This document shows, piece by piece, positions 47,732-56,569 of a stretch of DNA of 64,000 bases. Location of the stretch: contig UCJA01000015.1 in the NCBI GenBank assembly GCA_900472675.1, forward strand, positions 62,001 through 126,000. Reading direction: 5' to 3'. Source of the DNA: Hyphomicrobiales bacterium. GTDB taxonomy: Bacteria > Pseudomonadota > Alphaproteobacteria > Rhizobiales > Rhizobiaceae. Position 1 is the stretch's first letter; each line of letters starts with the position of its first letter. The position numbers and the translations under genes were made by a program. The notes under the pieces are model-generated. The model did no database searches. It was not told where the DNA came from and saw only the letters and a list, made by a program, of their open reading frames with translations.

Positions 47732-49300
47732 CTAGGCGTTGTTTTCGTTGATCAGCCGCTTCAGCAGCTCGATCTCGTGGCCCAGCTTGTTGTCCTCGCC
47801 GATCAGGTCCTCGATCTTGCGAACAGCATGAAGGACCGTGGTGTGATCCCGACCGCCGAAGCGCCGGCCGATTTCCGGAAAGGATCGCGGCGTCAGGGTT
47901 TTTGCCAGATACATGGCGATCTGGCGCGGCTTGACGATGACGCGCGTGCGCCGGTTCGACACCAGCTCCTGGCGCGAGACATTGTAGTGGCGGGCCACGA
48001 TGCGCTGGATGTCCTCGATGCGGACGCGCTTGGCCTCGCCGGCACCGACCAGATGGGCCAGAAGCTCATCGACGCGCTCCAGCGACAGGTTCGGCTCGAA
48101 AGAGCGCCGGAAGAGCAGCTGGTTGAAGGCCCCTTCCAGTTCGCGGCCGCTGGCGGTGACGCTGCGGGCGACGTGGTTGAGGATCTCGGTCGGGATGTCC
48201 AGCGACGGGTCTTCCTGGCGGGCGATATCGAGGCGACCCGTCAGCATCTGCAGGCGCATCTCGTAGTCGGGCGCTTCAAGTTCGATGGCGACGCCACCCT
48301 GCAGGCGCGAACGCACCCGCGGATCGAGCGATTCCAGCTCCCAGGGAGCGCGGTCTGCGGCCACGACGACCTGCTTGGCGCTGTCGAGCAGCATGTTGAG
48401 AAGATGGCAGAATTCGTTCTGGATCATCTTGCCCTGCAGGAACTGCATGTCGTCGATGATCAGGAGGTCGATGTTGCGCAGCGAGTCCTTCAGCGTCAGG
48501 GCATCATTGTCGCGGATGGCGGTGGCAAAGCGCCACATGAAGTATTCGGCCGTCAGATAGACCACCCGCGGCATGCGGTGGCTGCCGATGGCGGCATTGG
48601 CAATCGCCTGCAGAAGATGGGTCTTGCCCAGGCCGACGCCCGAATGAAGAAAGAGCGGGTTGAAGCGCACGGCGCTGGCACCGGCTTCGGCGATCGTCTT
48701 TGCAGCGGCCAGCGCGACCCGGTTGGAAGGGCCTTCCACAAAGGTATCGAAGGTGAAGCGGCTGTCGAGAGGCGAGCCGAACAAGGTGGATCCGGTCGCC
48801 GTGTGGCGCGGCTGGTGCGACGAGGTCGGCGGCGTGAAGACGGCAATCTTGCCGATCTCCCGGGGAGCCTCGCGGCGCGGGAAGGACGACGGCTGGGCAG
48901 GCTCGGCGACGACAGGCCGGGTCTCGTCGATGACGGGCGCCTTTGTGTTACGGCTTGCGGTACGCACCAGGATCTCCACCTTCAGGATCTCGGCGTCTTC
49001 CGCCTGGAAGATGGTGGTGATCTGATCGAGATAGCGGTTGTTGATCCAGGACTTCAGGAAGGTCGTGGGCACGGTAAGCCGGACGACGCTTTTAGAAACC
49101 GAATGAAGCTTGAGGCGCGCAAACCAGCTTGCATATGCGTCCTGGCCAACTTGCGCCTTGAGGCGCGCGCTGAACCGCTCAAAAAGAGCATCATGCTTCA
49201 TTTCGGATATTTCCCCTGCCGCCTTGGAGCAAATTGAATCGATCCCCTGTCGCGCCTGGTCCCCATTACCAGCACGGATCGATACGGTATTGATGTGCAT
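47732..49300 (-). CDS. dnaA: Chromosomal replication initiator DnaA
   Basis: AAA+ ATPase that opens oriC. It has the N-terminal DnaB-interaction domain ([22 protein letters not shown]), a variable linker, Walker A in [13 protein letters not shown], Walker [11 protein letters not shown], and the C-terminal box-binding signature [20 protein letters not shown]. The frame opens at ATG 49300 (522 residues, GGAAGG 9 bases upstream), but the ATG at 49201 ([10 protein letters not shown], 489 residues) has a similar ribosome site (AGGGGAAA) and starts at the conserved domain; I cannot decide. In rhizobia, oriC usually lies near hemE rather than here. A long upstream region precedes it. Confidence 0.97.
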   Translation of the reverse strand: MHINTVSIRAGNGDQARQGIDSICSKAAGEISEMKHDALFERFSARLKAQVGQDAYASWFARLKLHSVSKSVVRLTVPTTFLKSWINNRYLDQITTIFQAEDAEILKVEILVRTASRNTKAPVIDETRPVVAEPAQPSSFPRREAPREIGKIAVFTPPTSSHQPRHTATGSTLFGSPLDSRFTFDTFVEGPSNRVALAAAKTIAEAGASAVRFNPLFLHSGVGLGKTHLLQAIANAAIGSHRMPRVVYLTAEYFMWRFATAIRDNDALTLKDSLRNIDLLIIDDMQFLQGKMIQNEFCHLLNMLLDSAKQVVVAADRAPWELESLDPRVRSRLQGGVAIELEAPDYEMRLQMLTGRLDIARQEDPSLDIPTEILNHVARSVTASGRELEGAFNQLLFRRSFEPNLSLERVDELLAHLVGAGEAKRVRIEDIQRIVARHYNVSRQELVSNRRTRVIVKPRQIAMYLAKTLTPRSFPEIGRRFGGRDHTTVLHAVRKIEDLIGEDNKLGHEIELLKRLINENNA

Positions 49301-50091
49301 TATTTGCCGCCTTCCAATTTCAGCCTGGCGATCGTTTTTCGCCGCCAGAGCAAACCCTGCATTCCGGCGCGGAACATCCTTCCCAACCGGGAAGTTCCTC
49401 CGCGCACCCTCTTTGCCACTCTCTCCCGCCTCGCTTCGGTCAAAAGCCAGAGCGCATGCCGCCTCGCAACAGCCTGCGCATTTTCCCTATCCCCGTCGTC
49501 CACGTCTCATCTCGTCATGAGCCGCCTCGGCGCCTTCGCCTCGCTCCCCCTCTTCAATCCCTCGCTAGGACGCGACCCTACACACCTGCAAAGAGCGGCC
49601 CTCACCGGAAGAGCTAACTTCCGGTCCGCAACCGCTGATTATACAGGAAACGAGCGTTTTGCCCGTTGCAAGGAGCCAGAGCGTACTGTCCCGACCGGTT
49701 AGGGCGGCGTTCAGCAGCTCCAAGAAGTCATCCCCGCGCCTCTTGCTGAAAAGCATTTAGGCAGGATCAAACCCCAAGATCAACGATGAATTTTACGCAA
49801 AATTAAGAGCCGGCTGTTGACTCTTCAGGCGCGATTGGAATGTCACAGAAGCCGTCACAGAGAATCACAATCGAATCAATGAGATTCAAAAAAGGCCCTT
49901 CCGCGGCACCCGAAGTTGGTCGAAAAATAAAAAAAACCTTGACTCGAAATGGGCGCCATCAGAGCCCCTAAAGCCCGGTCGAAGGTCCGGCGACCTCCCG
50001 CAAATTGCTGATTTTATTAATCTTTTTCTGTCACGCCGCCGACATGAAGGCGTTAACCATGAGGCATCCGGGACAGTAATTTGAACAAACA
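49301..50091. other. Long upstream region of dnaA
   Basis: About 790 bases without a credible gene lie between dnaA and the rpsT terminator. It holds five GANTC sites at 49819, 49862, 49873, 49883 and 49941; an A-tract (49924-49937); a perfect 8-bp stem with 6-base loop at 49604-49625; and a 6-bp stem with 4-base loop at 49379-49394. No good DnaA box (TTATCCACA type) was seen. It presumably contains the dnaA promoter and a long structured leader. Small plus-strand frames here lack ribosome sites and family features. Confidence 0.6.
49819..49945. promoter_or_regulatory. Cluster of CcrM (GANTC) methylation sites upstream of dnaA
   Basis: Five GANTC sites fall within 127 bases (starts 49819, 49862, 49873, 49883, 49941), where about 0.5 is expected by chance. 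In Caulobacter, methylation of GANTC sites at the dnaA promoter tunes its transcription through the cell cycle. A similar role here is inferred. Confidence 0.5.
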
Positions 50092-50120
50092 CAAAAAGCC
50101 CGGTCGGGCGACCAGGCTTC
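50092..50120 (-). terminator. Rho-independent terminator after rpsT
   Basis: An 11-bp stem with one mismatch (50096-50106 with 50109-50119) and five Ts on the minus strand (50093-50097). It lies 27 bases after the rpsT stop. Confidence 0.85.
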
Positions 50121-50146
50121 TTATTCAGTCTGTCTTAAATGTTAGT

Positions 50147-50413
50147 TCAGGCTGTCAAAGCCTTCACACGGGCAGCCAGGCGAGACACCTTGCGCGACGC
50201 CGTGTTACGGTGAAGGACGCCCTTCGTGGCAGCGCGCTGGATCTCAGGCTGAGCTGCCTTAAGAGCTTCTGCAGCAACCGAGATATCACCCGTTGCGATG
50301 GCTTCTTCCACCTTGCGGATATAGCCGCGCATGCGCGAACGACGAGCCTTGTTGACGGCAGTGCGAGCAGCGATCTTGCGGGTCGCCTTTTTCGCCGAAG
50401 TTGTATTGGCCAT
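50147..50413 (-). CDS. rpsT: 30S ribosomal protein S20
   Basis: Primary 16S rRNA-binding protein of 88 residues, mostly basic helices: [35 protein letters not shown], and [20 protein letters not shown] near the end. It has its own strong promoter and terminator, so it is a single-gene transcript upstream of dnaA. Confidence 0.98.
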   Translation of the reverse strand: MANTTSAKKATRKIAARTAVNKARRSRMRGYIRKVEEAIATGDISVAAEALKAAQPEIQRAATKGVLHRNTASRKVSRLAARVKALTA

Positions 50414-50540
50414 TTCATGCCTCTCTACGAATTCAAACCAAAACTCCGCCGTTGCCGCGCCGGTCCTGCGACCATCAATTCAGCAATGCGGGAGCAATAG
50501 AGGAGAGCCATGGGTCAGGCTTTCCCAACTGTGGGCGGGC

Positions 50541-50569
50541 ATATAGCTGGAATAGCCGCTCCCGTCAAC
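50541..50569 (-). promoter_or_regulatory. Near-consensus rpsT promoter
   Basis: On the minus strand GTTGAC (50569-50564), exactly 17 bp, CTATAT (50546-50541). The -10 is perfect and the -35 lacks only the first base of CTTGAC. The start would be near 50534, giving a leader of about 120 bases before the rpsT ATG, which could allow autoregulation by S20. Confidence 0.8.
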
Positions 50570-50590
50570 GCGGATTCTGTTCCCGGGCCG

Positions 50591-51364
50591 CTATCTGTTG
50601 ACGAACTGTGGCGGGCGCTTTTCGGCAAAGGCCGCCATGCCCTCCTTCTGGTCGGTGGTGGCAAACAGCGAATGGAAAAGCCGGCGCTCGAAACGCAGCC
50701 CTTCTGCGAGCGTGGTTTCGAACGAGCGGTTGACCGCCTCCTTGGCCATCATCACCGCTGCGCGCGGAAAGGTCGCGATGCGGGCGGCAGCGGCTACCGC
50801 CTCCTCCAGCAGCCGATCGGGGGCTACGATGCGCGACACCAGGCCGGCCCGCTCCGCCTCGGCGGCATCCATCAGCCGCCCGGTCAGAACGAGATCCATG
50901 GCCTTGGCCTTGCCGACTGCACGGGTGAGACGCTGCGAGCCGCCCATGCCGGGAATGACGCCGAGGGTGATTTCCGGCTGGCCGAACCTTGCCGTCTCCG
51001 ACGCGATGATGAAGTCGCACATCATGGCAAGCTCGCAGCCGCCGCCCAGCGCAAAGCCGGAGACCGCGGCGATCAGCGGCTTACGGAAGGCGGAGACCCC
51101 TTCCCAGCCAGAGATGAAATCCTGGAGATAGGCATCGACGAACTCGATCGCCTGCATCTCCTTGATGTCGGCACCGGCGGCGAAGGCCTTTTCAGAGCCC
51201 GTCAGCACCACGGCGCCAATCGCATCATCGCTCGCAATGCCGGCCAGAGCATCCGTCAGCTCGGTCATCAGCACCGCGTTCAACGCATTCAGCGCCTGCG
51301 GACGGTTGAGCGTGATGATTGCGACCGCATCCCGGGTTTCCGTCAACAGTGTCTCGTAGCTCAT
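50591..51364 (-). CDS. Enoyl-CoA hydratase
   Basis: Crotonase-fold enzyme of 257 residues that hydrates trans-2-enoyl-CoA in fatty-acid breakdown. It has the oxyanion-hole segments [13 protein letters not shown] and [17 protein letters not shown] and the catalytic glutamate region [20 protein letters not shown]. It is close to short-chain mitochondrial-type hydratases. It lies 42 bases downstream of mutM. Confidence 0.92.
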   Translation of the reverse strand: MSYETLLTETRDAVAIITLNRPQALNALNAVLMTELTDALAGIASDDAIGAVVLTGSEKAFAAGADIKEMQAIEFVDAYLQDFISGWEGVSAFRKPLIAAVSGFALGGGCELAMMCDFIIASETARFGQPEITLGVIPGMGGSQRLTRAVGKAKAMDLVLTGRLMDAAEAERAGLVSRIVAPDRLLEEAVAAAARIATFPRAAVMMAKEAVNRSFETTLAEGLRFERRLFHSLFATTDQKEGMAAFAEKRPPQFVNR

Positions 51365-51406
51365 CGGGTCTCCTCCCCTCTTGCCTTAAGTACCGCGGAG
51401 CGCTCC

Positions 51407-52285
51407 CTACCGCTGGCAGACCGGACAATAGAAGGTGGAGCGGCCGGCCTGGGTGATGCGGGACACCATACCGGCGCAGCCCGGCGTGCGACAAGGCTTG
51501 CCCTCCTGGTCGTAGACGGAAAAGGAATGCTGGAAGTAGCCGAGCGAACCATCCGTCTGGATATGGTCACGCAGCGAGGAGCCACCGGCGGCAATGGCAT
51601 CAGCGATGACCTCGCGGATCGATGTGGTCAGCAGCAGCAGTGGCTTCTTCGGGCGGCCCGTGGGCGTGACGAGCGTTCCGGCGGCCCGCTTGGGAGACAG
51701 ATGCGCGCGCCACAGGGCTTCGCAGACATAGATATTGCCAAGGCCTGCGATCACCGTCTGATCCAGAAGCGCGCTTTTCAGCGGCTGCGCCCGGCCGGCA
51801 AAGCGGGCGGCCAGATAAATCTCGTCGAGGGCGTTGCCTGTCGGCTCCGGCCCCAGTTGCGCAAAGGCCGGGTAGAGATCGAGATCGCTGCGCTTCCACA
51901 GATGCATGAAGCCGAAGCGACGCGGGTCATTATAGATGACGCGCAGCGGGCCTTTGCTCCCCTGCAGATGGAAGATGACGTGATCGTGTTTACCGTCCTT
52001 GGAGCGCGGATGGTGGAACTCGCCCAGCAGAGTGTCCTCGACGCGGAAGGAGCCCGACATGCCGAGATGGGCAATGATGGTGAGATCGTCTTCGAGGTCG
52101 ATCAGCAGGTATTTGGCGCGCCTGCCGAGCGAAACGATGCGGCGTCCCTTGACGGCCTCGGCGAAGTCCTCCGGCAGCGGGAAGCGGAGGTCCGGGCGGT
52201 TCAGTTCCAGCCTTTCGATCCGTGCCCCCTCCATGGCGGGCGCTAGCCCGCGGCGAACTGTCTCCACCTCTGGCAATTCGGGCAT
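51407..52285 (-). CDS. mutM: Formamidopyrimidine-DNA glycosylase (Fpg)
   Basis: Removes 8-oxoguanine and formamidopyrimidines and nicks the abasic site. The 292-residue protein begins [14 protein letters not shown] (catalytic Pro2, Glu3), has the H2TH helix region ([20 protein letters not shown]) and a C-terminal zinc finger (Cys pairs in CRTPGCAG and FYCPVC). It is divergent from ubiE across 142 bases. Confidence 0.96.
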   Translation of the reverse strand: MPELPEVETVRRGLAPAMEGARIERLELNRPDLRFPLPEDFAEAVKGRRIVSLGRRAKYLLIDLEDDLTIIAHLGMSGSFRVEDTLLGEFHHPRSKDGKHDHVIFHLQGSKGPLRVIYNDPRRFGFMHLWKRSDLDLYPAFAQLGPEPTGNALDEIYLAARFAGRAQPLKSALLDQTVIAGLGNIYVCEALWRAHLSPKRAAGTLVTPTGRPKKPLLLLTTSIREVIADAIAAGGSSLRDHIQTDGSLGYFQHSFSVYDQEGKPCRTPGCAGMVSRITQAGRSTFYCPVCQR

Positions 52286-52322
52286 GGTCTTCCTAACTTC
52301 CTGTTTCGCGGTCGCCGATCCT

Positions 52323-52334
52323 GGTCTATAGACC
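52323..52334. promoter_or_regulatory. 12-bp palindrome between mutM and ubiE
   Basis: GGTCTATAGACC is a perfect palindrome containing CTATAG, which resembles a -10 hexamer on either strand. It lies in the divergent mutM-ubiE gap. No good -35 was found at 17 bp on either side, so its role as promoter or operator is only possible. Confidence 0.3.
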
Positions 52335-52427
52335 CGGACGGTCCCGCTTATGGATTGGCCGCCACAAATAGAGAGGCCGCAGCGCTTTCGCTATGGCCGC
52401 CACGGAATTGCGTCAAGGAGTTCGCCA

Positions 52428-53204
52428 ATGACCGAAGCTCGTACCCGCGCCGACGGCGGAATGGAAACCTCCTACGGCTTTCGCCAGGTGGCGGACGGCG
52501 AGAAGCAGGACCTGGTCAACGACGTCTTCCATAAGGTTGCCAAGCGCTATGACGTGATGAACGACGTGATGTCGGCGGGCATGCACCGGGTGTGGAAGGA
52601 TGCGATGGTATCCGCGCTTAACCCGCGCAAGGACGCAGGCTACCGGACGCTCGACGTTGCCGGCGGCACCGGCGACGTGGCATTTCGGATCGTCGAGGCG
52701 TCCGGCCGGTTGGCGCATGTGACGGTTCTCGACATCAACGGTTCGATGCTCGGCGTCGGCTCCGAGCGGGCCGTAAAGCAGCACCTTTCGGACAATCTGA
52801 CCTTCGTGGAAGCCAATGCGGAATCGCTGCCCTTCGACGACAATTCCTTCGATGCCTATACGGTCGCCTTCGGCATCCGCAACGTGCCGCATATCGATGT
52901 CGCGTTGAAGGAAGCCTATCGGGTGCTAAAGCGCGGCGGACGGCTTCTGGTGCTGGAGTTTTCCGAAGTGGAGATGCCGCTTCTGGAGCGGTTCTACGAG
53001 CAGTGGTCGTTCAAGGCGATCCCGCGCTTTGGCAAGATGATCACCGGCGAGGCTGAGCCCTACCAGTATCTGGTGGAATCGATCCGCAAATTCCCGAACC
53101 AGGAGAATTTCGCTGCGATGATCCGCACGGCCGGCTTCTCCCGCGTGAGCTTCACGAACTACACAGGCGGCATCGCAGCGCTGCATTCCGGCTGGAAGCT
53201 ATAG
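52428..53204 (+). CDS. ubiE: Demethylmenaquinone/ubiquinone biosynthesis methyltransferase UbiE
   Basis: C-methyltransferase in ubiquinone synthesis, 258 residues. SAM motif [14 protein letters not shown] near residue 72, and the family signatures [18 protein letters not shown] and [14 protein letters not shown]. The ATG at 52428 has AAGGAG eight bases upstream, better than the frame start at 52350. ubiB begins one base after its stop. Confidence 0.96.
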   Translation: MTEARTRADGGMETSYGFRQVADGEKQDLVNDVFHKVAKRYDVMNDVMSAGMHRVWKDAMVSALNPRKDAGYRTLDVAGGTGDVAFRIVEASGRLAHVTVLDINGSMLGVGSERAVKQHLSDNLTFVEANAESLPFDDNSFDAYTVAFGIRNVPHIDVALKEAYRVLKRGGRLLVLEFSEVEMPLLERFYEQWSFKAIPRFGKMITGEAEPYQYLVESIRKFPNQENFAAMIRTAGFSRVSFTNYTGGIAALHSGWKL

Positions 53205-53205
53205 A

Positions 53206-54765
53206 ATGAGCACGCTCGGCGCTTATTTCCGGCTCGCCCGGGTGGGCTGGGTCCTGGTGCGCGAGGGCGTGGTTTCCGCCCTGCCGACGCAGGACATGCC
53301 CCCCGCCGTCGGCTTCATCAAGACGCTGGCGGAACCGCTGGCCCGCTTCCGCTCCAAGCAGCAGGCCCGCAGCAAGAGGCTGACGCGCGCCGTCGACCGG
53401 CTCGGGCCCTCCTATGTGAAGATCGGCCAGTTCCTGGCGACCCGCCCCGACGTGGTGGGCGTGGACTGGGCGCTCGATCTTTCCATGCTGCAGGACCGGA
53501 TGGCCTTCTTCCCGACAGATGTGGCCCAGGCGGCAGTAGAAAGCTCGCTCGGCCGGCCGATCTCCGATCTCTACACCACATTCGGCGAGCCGATCGCCGC
53601 CGCATCGATCGCGCAGGTCCACCCTTGCATGATCGGGGACCGCAAGTTCGCCGTGAAGGTGGTGCGGCCGGGCGTGCGACAGCGCTTCGCCCACGACATC
53701 GAGGGCATGTACCTTCTGTCGCGGCTGCAGGAACGCTTCGTGCCCTCCAGCCGGCGCCTGCGGCCGGTCGAGGTGACCCGCACGCTCGAACAGACGACCA
53801 AGATGGAGATGGACCTGCGGCTTGAAGCCGCGGCGCTCTCCGAGCTTGCAGAGAACACCAGCGACGACCCCGGTTTTAGGGTTCCGACCGTCGACTGGGA
53901 GCGCACCGGCCGCGACGTCATCACCATGGAATGGATCGATGGCATCAAGATGAACAATGTCGAGGCGCTGCGGGCGGCCGGCCACGATCTGGAAAAGCTG
54001 GCCGAAGTGCTGATCCAGTCCTTCCTGCGCCATACGCTGCGGGACGGCTTCTTCCACGCCGACATGCACCCGGGCAATCTGTTCGTCGACCCGGACGGCA
54101 CCATCGTTGCCGTCGACATGGGCATCGTCGGGCGGCTCGGCCGCAAGGAGCGGCGGTTCCTTGCCGAAATCCTGTTCGGCTTTATCACGCGGGATTACCT
54201 GCGGGTGGCCGAAGTGCATTTCGAAGCGGGCTATGTGCCGGCCCACCACGACGTTGCGGCTTTTGCCCAGGCGATCCGGGCGATCGGGGAACCGATCCAT
54301 GGCCAGCCGGCCGAAACCATCTCCATGGCGCGCCTGCTCGCCCTTTTGTTCGAAGTGACCGACCTCTTCGAAATGCAGACTCGCACCGAGCTGATCCTGC
54401 TGCAGAAGACCATGGTGGTGGTTGAAGGCGTGGCGCGCATGCTCGATCCGCGCTTTAACATGTGGAAGGCGTCCGAGCCGGTGGTCGGCCAGTGGATCCG
54501 TGACAACCTTGGCCCGAAGCGCATCCTTTCCGACCTGCAGGACGGCGTCAAAGCAGCAATCAAGCTGGCGGAAGCCGTTCCCGAGATCGCCGCCAAGACG
54601 GAAACTCTGCACAAAGAACTGGTGCGGATGAGCGAAAACGGTCTCCGTTTCGATCCCGAGACGGCAGAGGCGATCGGCAAATCGGAAGCCCGGCACAGTC
54701 GTTCGGGCCGGATCGCGCTCTGGCTCATCGCGCTGTCGCTTCTCTACATCGCCTTCACGCTCTAG
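53206..54765 (+). CDS. ubiB: Ubiquinone biosynthesis protein kinase-like UbiB
   Basis: ABC1/ADCK-family atypical kinase needed for ubiquinone synthesis. In 519 residues it has the KxGQ motif (YVKIGQFLATRPD), the Ala-rich nucleotide loop (AAASIAQVHP), the catalytic stretch FFHADMHPGNLFVDPDG, and a C-terminal membrane anchor (about 500-519). It is one base downstream of ubiE, a standard pair. In relatives I remember coaBC following ubiB directly; here about 6 kb intervene. Confidence 0.95.
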   Translation: MSTLGAYFRLARVGWVLVREGVVSALPTQDMPPAVGFIKTLAEPLARFRSKQQARSKRLTRAVDRLGPSYVKIGQFLATRPDVVGVDWALDLSMLQDRMAFFPTDVAQAAVESSLGRPISDLYTTFGEPIAAASIAQVHPCMIGDRKFAVKVVRPGVRQRFAHDIEGMYLLSRLQERFVPSSRRLRPVEVTRTLEQTTKMEMDLRLEAAALSELAENTSDDPGFRVPTVDWERTGRDVITMEWIDGIKMNNVEALRAAGHDLEKLAEVLIQSFLRHTLRDGFFHADMHPGNLFVDPDGTIVAVDMGIVGRLGRKERRFLAEILFGFITRDYLRVAEVHFEAGYVPAHHDVAAFAQAIRAIGEPIHGQPAETISMARLLALLFEVTDLFEMQTRTELILLQKTMVVVEGVARMLDPRFNMWKASEPVVGQWIRDNLGPKRILSDLQDGVKAAIKLAEAVPEIAAKTETLHKELVRMSENGLRFDPETAEAIGKSEARHSRSGRIALWLIALSLLYIAFTL

Positions 54766-54857
54766 GACCGACCGACGTCCGCATTTGCGACGTATGTCTC
54801 CGTTTTGGGATATTCCCTGAACCATCACCTGCGCTAACGTGCAGCAAAGGTGATCCC

Positions 54858-56438
54858 ATGTCCGATGTGAAAAAACAGATAGAACTGACGGGGCAGCCGC
54901 TCGGGTTTCCGGAACTGCTGGCGATCGGCGACGGCCGCGCCGTGATCACGGTCGCGCCGGAAGGACTTGCGCGGGTTCGCGCCGCCCGGGCCGTTCTGGA
55001 AAAGGCGATCGCGGACGGGCAGCCTGTCTATGGTGCCACCACAGGCGTCGGCGCCATGAAGGACGTGGCCTGGTCTCCGGAAGAGATGGAAGCCTTCAAC
55101 CTCGGCCTGGTACGGGCGCATCATTTCGGTACCGGCAAGCCCTTTGCCATATCGGTCGTACGCAATGCCATGGCGCTGCGCGTCAACACGGCGCTGACGG
55201 GCTACGTGGGATGCTCGACGGATCTCGTGCAATCCTATCTCGATCTTCTTTCTGCAGACGTCATTCCCGTGGTGCGGCGGACCGGCTCGATCGGCTGTGC
55301 CGACATCGGGCTGATGGGCCAGATCGGTGCCGTGCTGACGGGGGTCGGCGAGGCCATGTACCAAGGCGAGCGCCTGCCGGCCGAGGAGGCCTTCCGCCGG
55401 GCGGGTCTGCGAACCTTCCGCATGGCGGCCCGCGACAGCCTTGCGTCGCTCAGCGTCAATTCCGTGAGCTTTGCGGCTGCCGCCGAGGCAACCCGCGAGG
55501 CAGCGGGTGCCGTTCGCGCTCTGCTGTCGGCCGGGCTTGCCGCTTCAGGCGCGATGGGTGCTTCGCGCGATCCGTGGCTCGCCGTCACCCATGTGGGCAC
55601 GGCACGCGAGGCGATGATCGGCCAATGGCTGTGCAACGCTTCGGAAGGCTGGGCCTGGCCGCATGCGACGCATGTCCAGGATCCACTCAGCCTGCGCATG
55701 ATCCCGCAGGTGTTCGGCGCCGTCTACGAGAGCATTCTGAGCGCCGGGCACAAAATCCTGGCAGCGACCGGGCGGTCCGACGACAATCCTGTCATCGTCG
55801 AAGGCCGGGTGCTGACATCAGGCGGTTCGCTGCCGCTCGACGTGACCATTCTGCTGGAATCTGCCGTGCTGTGCATGGCGCATGCGGCCCGCAACTCGTT
55901 TAATCGCTGCGTCCTTCTCGGCAACGGGCAGAGGCGCAACCTGCCGGTCAACCTGGTGCCGGAGGGCGCGATCGCCACGGGCTTCGGGCCGATCATCAAG
56001 CTTGCGGGCGAGATCTTCTCGCGGGTCCTTTCGATGACCAACCCCGTTTCCGCGCAGTCGCTGGTGGTGGCCGGCGGGATGGAGGACGAGGCAGCCTTCC
56101 TGCCGCTTGTGATCGAGCGCTTCGAGCGGCAGACCCAGGCCCTGAAGCGACTGGCGGCGCTCGAGGCCCTGCTTGCAGCCCAGGCCATGGATATCGAGGG
56201 GGACGAGCCGCGGGGTGCGGTCAAGCTGGTGTACGACCTGGTGCGGCGGCATGCGGCCTTCTACACGGTGGACCGGCCGCTGTCGTCGGAAGTCGAGGCA
56301 ATCGAGCAGGAACTGGCGTCGGAAGCCTTCCTGACGGAGCTGATTGCACTCTCGCCGATCCACGCGATCGACGGATTCTTTGCGCTCGGCGGGTTCGGAC
56401 GGGGCAAGCCTCCGATGAGGCGACGTTTCGGCGCCTGA
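54858..56438 (+). CDS. HAL/PAL-fold protein lacking the MIO-forming triad
   Basis: A 526-residue member of the histidine/phenylalanine ammonia-lyase superfamily by fold: VYGATTGVGAM (around the catalytic Tyr, here Tyr58), NLGLVRAHHFGTG, QDPLSLR at 274-280 (Arg280), SDDNPVI near 307, and a Glu409 in GGMEDEAAF. Active enzymes make their MIO cofactor from Ala-Ser-Gly in GSVGASGDLAPLAH. Here the aligned stretch is GSIGCADIGLMGQIG, so the triad is Cys147-Ala148-Asp149, and the Asn that contacts MIO aligns with Ser199. Normal ammonia elimination is therefore doubtful. The gene stands alone 92 bases after ubiB. Function unknown. Confidence 0.82.
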   Translation: MSDVKKQIELTGQPLGFPELLAIGDGRAVITVAPEGLARVRAARAVLEKAIADGQPVYGATTGVGAMKDVAWSPEEMEAFNLGLVRAHHFGTGKPFAISVVRNAMALRVNTALTGYVGCSTDLVQSYLDLLSADVIPVVRRTGSIGCADIGLMGQIGAVLTGVGEAMYQGERLPAEEAFRRAGLRTFRMAARDSLASLSVNSVSFAAAAEATREAAGAVRALLSAGLAASGAMGASRDPWLAVTHVGTAREAMIGQWLCNASEGWAWPHATHVQDPLSLRMIPQVFGAVYESILSAGHKILAATGRSDDNPVIVEGRVLTSGGSLPLDVTILLESAVLCMAHAARNSFNRCVLLGNGQRRNLPVNLVPEGAIATGFGPIIKLAGEIFSRVLSMTNPVSAQSLVVAGGMEDEAAFLPLVIERFERQTQALKRLAALEALLAAQAMDIEGDEPRGAVKLVYDLVRRHAAFYTVDRPLSSEVEAIEQELASEAFLTELIALSPIHAIDGFFALGGFGRGKPPMRRRFGA

Positions 56439-56569
56439 GGGCTCGCAAAACGCAAGAGATGCATGTGCAGGGACTGCGCAGCTCAGACCCTGCAGGCGTG
56501 CGCCTTCATTCCGCCTGTTTCTTCATTCTCTTTTAAGGAATTCATTCCTTTCACGTTTCCCCTCCGGAG

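Noticed and set aside
49110..49702. Plus-strand small frames upstream of dnaA (135-136 codons)
   Set aside because: They overlap the dnaA N-terminus, lack ribosome sites, and their translations show no family pattern.
49301..50146. Chromosome origin with DnaA boxes next to dnaA
   Set aside because: No TTATCCACA-like boxes were seen, and rhizobial origins usually lie near hemE. The AT-rich stretch and GANTC sites alone do not make an origin.
56439..56569. Terminator between the HAL-like gene and the membrane protein gene
   Set aside because: GCAGGG and CCCTGC near 56467-56493 could form only a 6-bp stem with a large loop and no T-run, too weak to call.
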